Positions 56,488 through 64,000 of a stretch of 64,000 nucleotides of DNA are shown piece after piece. Where the stretch lies: NCBI GenBank assembly GCA_048013815.1, contig CM106585.1:1116001-1180000 (forward strand), in the 5' to 3' direction. Every line of letters starts with the position of its first letter. The stretch's first letter is position 1. Made by a program: the position numbers and the translations under genes. The stretch is from Setoptus koraiensis. Taxonomy: Eukaryota; Arthropoda. The notes under the pieces are model-generated. The model saw nothing but the letters and a program-made list of their open reading frames with translations. It did not search any database and was not told the DNA's origin.

Positions 56488-59232
56488 GCTTACGTCGCCA
56501 TAGCTCACAGTTGACTCGAGTCGGCCCGATAATCAACGCGCAGCGCAGCTCGAGAAACTCGTCGCAGCCGATGAAGCCAAAGAGGCTAAATGAGCGAGCG
56601 ATGAACGAGCCCCAAAGTGACAGGAAGAAGAATTAGATTTGAAAAACATGGCTCGTCGTGCAGCCTGACAGCGCCAGTGATGGCGCCTATGGCAGCGAGC
56701 AATAAACTTGAGATTGGCTGTTTGTGTGCGGCCACTACCTTGCGTTTGTTTCAAGTCGGCCCAGTGTTTTTAGAGTGTGTATGCAAACAAACAATCAGAT
56801 TTATATTTTACAAGCGTACACATGTAATAACGACACAAGGAATTTGGCTATATATACACACATATTAATATATATATGTGGTGGGGTATATGAATATCTC
56901 GCAGATATTTATAAACAGTGGCACAGATTTGCTGGCTCAGCGCTGAAATGTGCCGCTGTCAAACTGTGCCAATATAACTCGATGCTCGTCAGTGAAAATG
57001 TGCCCGACGCAACGCTAATTAGAGCAGAGTTTGTGGAGCTAGGTGCGCTGAATAGCGGATGCGATGGCGGTTACACGCAAATTGCGTCATAACTGTCTCG
57101 TTACAGTTGGAGCGAGTGGGATAGGACTGCGCCAAAGGGAGCATATTGTGCAAATAACGAGATGGAGAGTAATGTAATTAGTGTGCGCAACGAGAGAGCT
57201 TGTTAGCTTGCGTTGTGGGTTGCAGTGGAAAGGGTGCCAACGAGGCCGAGAGACAGCAAACAGAATTAGCCTAATGGTGTCGAGAATAGATTATCCACTC
57301 ATTAGTGATTTGTGATGGCTGTTAACAAAGGTCGCCCACGGATTCTTTATCGGTTTGTTTATCGCCGGCCACACACACTGTCAGCCGGCTTATAATGTAT
57401 TGATCAGTATCGGCAGTAGCCTTCGTTGGGCGTGCGCGCCAATCTATTATCTGCATCTACTATCTATCTATATATTTAATACTCGGGCCCGTTGGATTTA
57501 TGGCTGTCGAAGGGCCCGCAACACCGACCGATATCATGATACTCATAAGTCAGGCCAATATACTCACTTGACGATCGGAGCTGTCACTGTGACTGGCATG
57601 AGTTGTTACTAGTAATCAATTGCAGTTATTGGCACAATATGTTTTGCTCTTTCGTTGGCTGTCTTGGTATTTCGTCTATCGTTTGTTTGTCTCTTTATTT
57701 GTCTGTTCGCTGTTCGTTTGTTTGTTTGCTCGAGCGGGATTGTGTGTCTGAGTGTGTGTGTGTGTGCCGGTTGCAAAAAGTCACGACAATAATTAATAAA
57801 CTAGAAACGATAGAGATCGGCTAGACGCAATCAGCTTACAGCCCATCAACTAGAAGTTGCCAGTTGCTGCTATTAGATAATGATTTATATTTTCACTGAT
57901 TGTTGCTTGCCTAAACTAAAGAGCGACGCAAGTTTTGCTAGTCAACCGAGCATACGTGCAAGCGCCCAGCCACTGAAAGTGCAAGTTTAAATTGTTGTCG
58001 GTGTTGTCGATTGAATCGTATTGACGGATATTCACAGTCAGGAATCAGTCGCAATCACACATACAATCAATGTACGCTATTAATTTGCTTTGACACTTGA
58101 AATCTTTGTTGCTTGTGTGCTGGTGCTGCTTGAGACAACAATATCCTTGTTTCAGTCGCTAGTGATCATGTCAAATTGTTTGTTTGTTGGTTGCATAACT
58201 GGCTGCCAGTTGTGTGCGAGTGTCTAAAAACTTTTGATTAGAATTTTAGATTTAAATTATGCGTTTCGCATGCACAAATTGCAAATGTGATTTGTCTGTG
58301 ATGCGCTCAAGTGAAATGGCAACAAACTAGCTGCTGTTTATGTGATGCGTTGGCTGCTCAAGTTTGTTAACAAGTTGGCCAACTATTAGCTAATAGCCGA
58401 TGTAATGGCTCCGCTGACAACAATACAATCGACAGCGCCGTCTGACAATAACAGGTAGCCGTGGCCCATTAGCAGCGGTGATATATTGACTGACTGTGAG
58501 AAAGGTCGCCCACAATCTTGTTGTTTGTTTGTCGTGATGCTTGTCGCTTGTTGTTGTGGTTGTGTTTGTTATTGTTGTTGTTGTGGTTGTGGCTGTCGTT
58601 GTCGTTGTCGTTGTTGGATGTGTCGAGCTGCAGAGTGTTATGTATTTGATAGCTTGCATGAATGCCACTAATGAGCATTGGCGCTGTTTAAACAATTGTG
58701 TGTGTATCAACTAACAAACGAACGAGTGCCCCCGACAATCGGGTGATAGAGGGCGCACACACGAGCAGACAAACAGATAAATATAATATAGATGTAATAT
58801 ATTTATAAATATATGCCGTTGTATCTGCGAGCGAGCGCTGTTATCACTTGTGCTATTCGTGTGTGTGTGTGTGTTCTATTTCGACTTGTGTCGTGTTGCC
58901 TTCGTTGACCGAGCTGATCTTGTCGAGACGATGTTGCGTCTTGTTGTCACATGGAGTTGTTGCGCAATACTGAAACTAAAACAGACGCAGCGTCGACGAC
59001 AACTCGCTCTCACTGTGACTCTGGCAACGGCATCACCAATTGGCGCATAGTAGCCGTGAGTCGTGGCATGAGTCGCAAGAAGTGACAAGTGAACCGACTT
59101 TGCATTGTTGTGCGTCACTTCTCACTCTCTACACTGTGTCGGCCGTTTACACACTGTGTGTATATCGCCGCGTTACGTAACAGCACCACTGGCAATATGC
59201 CACTGAGATTGTGCCATACCCCGCCACTGGTA

Positions 59233-59244
59233 ACACACACACGC

Positions 59245-59294
<50 letters not shown>
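59233..59294 (+). repeat. (CA)n microsatellite
   Basis: Nearly pure, with two CG interruptions at its left end. Confidence 0.95.
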
Positions 59295-59295
<1 letters not shown>

Positions 59296-62200
59296 AACAC
59301 ATATACACAAAGCCATGTAGCGAGCCACCAAGTGGCCAGCCAGACAGCGCGGCTGGCGAGCTAGCTTGCCGTTTCTAGGGCATTCGTCTGCGCGCCTTCT
59401 CAAATGTTTAACAACTAACAAGTGCACATCTGCGGCTGTCAGACAGGAACACGCACACGCACACGCACACTTGGTCGACTGGCGCGCGTTAAACCTATTT
59501 GCGGCTCACTTTCGTAGTGAGGCCCAATGTTGCCCGACACCAACAACAATACCCTCCGAACCAACTGGCACACAACAACAAAAAACGCACACACACACAC
59601 ACATTGGCACAGCTAGGCAGGCACATGCGCACACGATCTGGCCAGGCCGCAAAATAATACTAGCAATGATACTAGCTTTGGCCATTATTTTGCTTTTGGG
59701 GCCCCGAAACCATCCAACCAACAAGCCAGCAAGACAGCGGTGACAGACAGACAAACAATGGCCGTCTCACTTGGTATTCATTTTGAGTGTGTGCGTCCAT
59801 TCGGTGGGCCGATCCGTTGAGATTGGTCAGCCGAGCGACATTGTCTCATTGTGATTGTGAGCAACAAAACGACTCACATAATTGTCACAGATCCCATAAC
59901 AACCACCAACGACACCAAATCCAAAATCATCGCAACCAGCCGGCTGAAATCGAGCCAAATGCAGCTTGTTCAGCTGATTCGATGATGGTTGATATTGGTG
60001 GCCAATGGTTATTTCTGTTTCTGTTGTTGTTGTTGTTGTTGTCTCGGTTGCATAATGACGCTCGTTACTGCATAACGAGCGCGCTTCTCCTCGCTCTCAT
60101 TCTTCTTGTCTCATACAAAACTTATTAACTCATCATGTAAATCACCCAATTAACTAATTATCTAATTATTCCATCATCACACCGGCTTATCGACTCGTCG
60201 AGGCGACCACACCAGCTGACCGTTGTTGTTGGTGCGTCGGGAAGAATCAGTCTTATCGGTTTTATCGATGGCCCACTTTCGAAGCTTGCGGCTGCAAATG
60301 GCTTATTGGTGCCCTTCTCACACTGTGAGTTACGAGTGGGTCATAACTAAACTATCAAAATTGGTTAGGATCGGCTCACAACCGGCGGAAACAGCATTGC
60401 GCTAGTTGGGTCGTTTAAGACGTATTTAGTTGTGCTGGGAACTTGGAATTTGTTGCCGCCGAAGATACCCATTTTCGTCTGTTTTCGCTTCGAGTTTTGT
60501 GCAAAAAGTTTGGCTCATATACTGTTGATTTGTGCGCCATGTTTGCTGAAATACACGCTCAAGTGAACTGTCCATGAGCATGAGTTGTTGTTAAAATTGT
60601 TTATCGTGTATAAAGTGGCAAGACTAGAGCATAGATTAGAGGTATGTTGCGCCCCCTGACCGCTGTATCAAGAAATTATGTCTTATAAATTAATGGATGG
60701 CAAAAAGCGATATTATCCGCTGGATTATTGACAGGCGATTTTGTCGGCCCCAGTCATTAGCAGACGAGCTGTAATAAGCTGTTGCGTAACAGGTTTGTTA
60801 CGGTGTGTAACAGTATGTAACAAGACGGCACTGACACAGCACAACAGCTTGCCTAAGCCGGCGTGTGGTTGTTGGGCGCCGTAAGTGGTTAAATTGAGCG
60901 TGTGTGTGATACGGATAACGGTGCGTCTGACCATGGTGAGTCATGCTGTTCATTAAAGTGAACCACGGATAACCTGATCCCTATCTAGCCACTCTAATCC
61001 GATATTCCGGTGCGCTTTTCAGTATGTATTCAGTTTGGCCGTGTGTGTGGCTGCGTCGGATAGTTTGGCTGGTTGTCGGTTTGGTGGGGCCCTCTCTGGC
61101 CGCGTCGAGCTGAGCGCCGACGAGCCAGCGGGCCGACGGGCCAACGGGCCGCCGATGGGCCGAGCCCGCGCCGCCGGGCTGATGGGGGAGCCTGAGCAGA
61201 ATATGCAAAGCCATTATTATGGTCGCATTAGCGAGCACCGATAGTCTTGGCGTTTAGTGGAGCGTTGTTAGGCCGCGTTGCCAGTTGGATGCGCTGCTGA
61301 TTATGTAACCGCCAAACCGATTGAGCGCGCGCACACACTGTTACGTTACTACGTACACACACACGACACGCTGAAAAGGTTGCCTTGCATCTTTTTAGCC
61401 ATGTTGCATTGCGTAACACAAGGGTTACCTGTGCTGGGCCTTGTAGGGCAACGCAGGGGCTCGCCATTATCGCTAACTGATAATGGAAACGCCTTTGCCC
61501 CCTCGCGCGATGCTCAAATGCTCGTCGGCGGTGTGGCGACAACACGCGGGCCCAACATTGGGGGCATTATTGCATCATTCGCATATTAGACGATAGTTAT
61601 ACAGTATAATAATCATACCGTATGATTCATCGGGCCAGCTACGTCGTCAGGAGTCAGCCAAACTCCCAAACAAAAGCTCCCATTGGCTAGACACACACAC
61701 ACACGGCGATTTAATATATCAAATTTCTATCGCTGGCTGGTGCGCGTTAGGTCGCAAGTTGTTGTTGCAAGTTGGCTCTTGCATCTTTGCTAGTTATGAA
61801 TTTATATTAGCAGGTTGCGCCAATACATTACGCTATTCATACAGGCTGCCGAGCGACACTCGTCGCCGAGACACACGCCGTATTATTTACATATGAATCA
61901 CCTAGTCGAGTGTTCAAACAATTGCTCTTATTACTATTGCCGTTACTGTTGCTATTATTATTACCATTCTTGTGCGAACGTGTTTGTGTGCCCTACGTGA
62001 CCAGCCTCGCCATAGGGTCGCATTAGTCGCGAGTTGCGACAGCACGACAACAAACTCACAGTTGGACCACACTCAAAACTCTAAACTCGGCTCCCTCTGG
62101 CTCATCTCGCGAGCTTGCCGCGTAAGAACAAGTGTAAGTGAATAACGTAGATGGTGCAGTGCGATTATCCACAAATGCCGAGACGATGCCGCGCTTGCCA

Positions 62201-63021
62201 GCGAGAGACCAACCGGCAAATCAATAATACAAATGCGGCCGGCATGCAAATAGTGCCACAACTAGCGACACACTGCGCCGTTTATCGGCGACACACTGCG
62301 CCGCTTACGGGCGACACAACTGGCGAGCCCCCGACAAGTATTATACCAACAAGTAAAACTAACACACTGTGTTATTAACAATATCAAGATGATTGTTTTG
62401 CCAGGTGAATTTGCCAGCCGACTGTGAGTTGTTTGCCAGTGTGGCTGGCTGCTGTAGACGCCACAACGTCATCATTACAACGAATGCTAAATGCTAAATA
62501 CTAACTGCTAAATGCTAAACTGTCAATGCCAACCAGCCAGCCAGCCAGCCAGCCAACTCGTAATTGCTAGTTTTGTCCTCTTAGTGGCGCTGTCAACCAT
62601 TTCAAGCGCAACAAACAAACACACAGGTGATGTGCACTTGCGCAACTGCTCTTGGTCTCGTTTCATTTCATTTCGACTTCTCTCGTCTAACGTCGCAACA
62701 CGCTCCCCTCTCCCCTCGCCCTCTCCCATGTCCCCTCTCCCATGACAGGCCAATGCTGCCTGGCAATATTGTATTAGTGCAATGTATTGCCAAACACTGC
62801 AATATATCCCAGATATATCTGCAATGAGACACAAAGACGACGATGAGCGACATTGCAACAACAAGCAGCATTGTTTGTCTCGCCAGTGGCCCATTTCAAC
62901 AATCTGTTTGTGAGAGCTCTTTTCAATTACTTACCCGCTTCACCTTACAATTGTCATCAATATGCTATTATGGATTTATGAGCCGAGCTGGCCCTCTCTC
63001 ACTTCCATACCCACTCCAGCA

Positions 63022-63111
63022 ACCATTATAATACCCATTATAATACCCATTACGATGCCCATTATAATACCCATTACGGTGCCCATTATAATACCCATTA
63101 TGATACCCATT
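63022..63111 (+). repeat. Minisatellite, 12-bp unit CCCATTATAATA
   Basis: About seven copies alternating between CCCATTATAATA and CCCATTACGRTG variants. Confidence 0.88.
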
Positions 63112-64000
63112 GTGTGGCCCGGTGCCAAATACACACACCTAGTTACCTAAATGACTCAAATCGCTTACGAATGACAAGCACCACCTGTTCAAGGTATAAC
63201 GGTACGTGAGTGTGTGCAAACCAACTGTAACAATGTGACAGCTAAGAGTGCCATTTGTGGGCCAGTCAGTGAACAGTTGAATTTCATCAGACAATCTGTA
63301 AATCACATCTATGCGATCGCGCACAGAAGTAGGAATGAGGCACAGGAATGAGCTCGCAAGCGGTACGGCACAGTGGACACACCAAAGTAACGGCAATAGG
63401 TATATAGCGACAATGTGTTCGCGAGTAAACGCAGCTAGGTGCCGCGCAATTGTTTTAACCAAACTTGTGTGTGGCCAACAAAAGTGAGGCCAGTTCCTGT
63501 TTTCGTTTGGTGGCCAACGCGCACTCGCACACCAATCAATGTGGTTACGCAACTCACTCTTCAGTGACACTGAACTCTGGTAACTAGAGTCCAGTTTTTT
63601 TGTTTATCCGCCTGTCTGTCTGTCTGTTTGTCTGTCTATGTGTTGGACCTTAAGGTGACTTTGGACCATTCAACGCTTGTGCGCGACCAATCTAATTCAA
63701 TTAGAGGTCACGCAATGTGCAATTGTTACAATTTGCATTGTGGGCTGCCCCAATTGGCGCTACACGCACATCGCTGTTTGTATTAATTGAATAGTAAAAA
63801 TAGCTACTCGTCGAGCTGGGCACCAGCTGACTTTTGTCTAGCGGGCGTTAAAAACAATGGCATTGAGTTGAGGCGCTCACAAGCCGCGGCTCTGAGCGGC
63901 CAAGTCACCTTTTCGATGCTAACACGTACAATCGCATAAAATTGGCGACAGGGGGCCTTTCCGGCAGGACAGTGCCTGTGGTGCTTGTACGTTTCGGTGG

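Larger units (their letters stand above)
52855..58000. other. 5' flank of the receptor gene, noncoding
   Basis: No gene recognised. Includes a (CAA)-type stretch near 53130-53180, a 17-bp minisatellite, a (GTC)n tract and AT-rich stretches. CAG|GTGA words at 53443 and 54388 may be splice donors or E-boxes. The receptor's 5' UTR exons and promoter could lie here, but I cannot place them. Confidence 0.5.
58001..64000. other. Noncoding DNA to the right edge
   Basis: No gene recognised. Same character as 5-33 kb: (GTT)n at 58558-58618, (CA)n, a 12-bp minisatellite, TTACGTAA at 59173, and TTGCGTAA or TTACGCAA at 60782, 61405 and 63544. Confidence 0.5.

Overview
This is eukaryotic, metazoan DNA, most likely from an arthropod. 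The serotonin receptor resembles the insect 5-HT7 type beyond TM7. Introns are short (94 and 173 bp), Asn/Gln homopolymers are frequent, and CA/CAA microsatellites are very dense. A mite or other chelicerate is a guess. One 500-N assembly gap lies at 43154-43653.

Left gene cluster (1-5.2 kb): the 3' end of the RhoGEF Ect2/pebble (+, running in from the left edge, with a small spliced last exon) converges on the intact single-exon spindle-checkpoint gene Bub3 (-). Upstream of Bub3, and on the same strand, is a single-exon gene for a 681-aa protein with two widely separated pairs of C2H2 zinc fingers and a coiled coil. I cannot name it.

5.2-33.4 kb: about 28 kb with no recognisable gene. It holds (CA)n, (CAA)n and (GTC)n microsatellites, many 7-40 bp minisatellites, and a strong excess of the palindrome TTACGTAA and its relatives. 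These match the known PAR/C-EBP bZIP consensus. It could be regulatory DNA of the zinc-finger gene.

33.4-46.3 kb: an AT-richer block of DNA transposons. It contains a foldback element with nearly identical 173-bp arms, a DDE_Tnp_4-like transposase fragment, and a Mutator-like family with long inverted repeats and two transposase fragments. One copy of that family has an 8-bp target-site duplication and a matching empty site in the window. A second family has termini AGCGCTTAATTTT, and there are several satellites.

46.8-52.9 kb: a 5-HT7-type serotonin receptor gene (-). Two coding exons carry all seven transmembrane segments, and the third intracellular loop is exceptionally long at about 765 residues. 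Its 5' coding end is not settled.

52.9-64 kb: noncoding DNA like the 5-33 kb region. The genes do not form a pathway, although Ect2 (cytokinesis) and Bub3 (spindle checkpoint) both act in mitosis and lie tail to tail.
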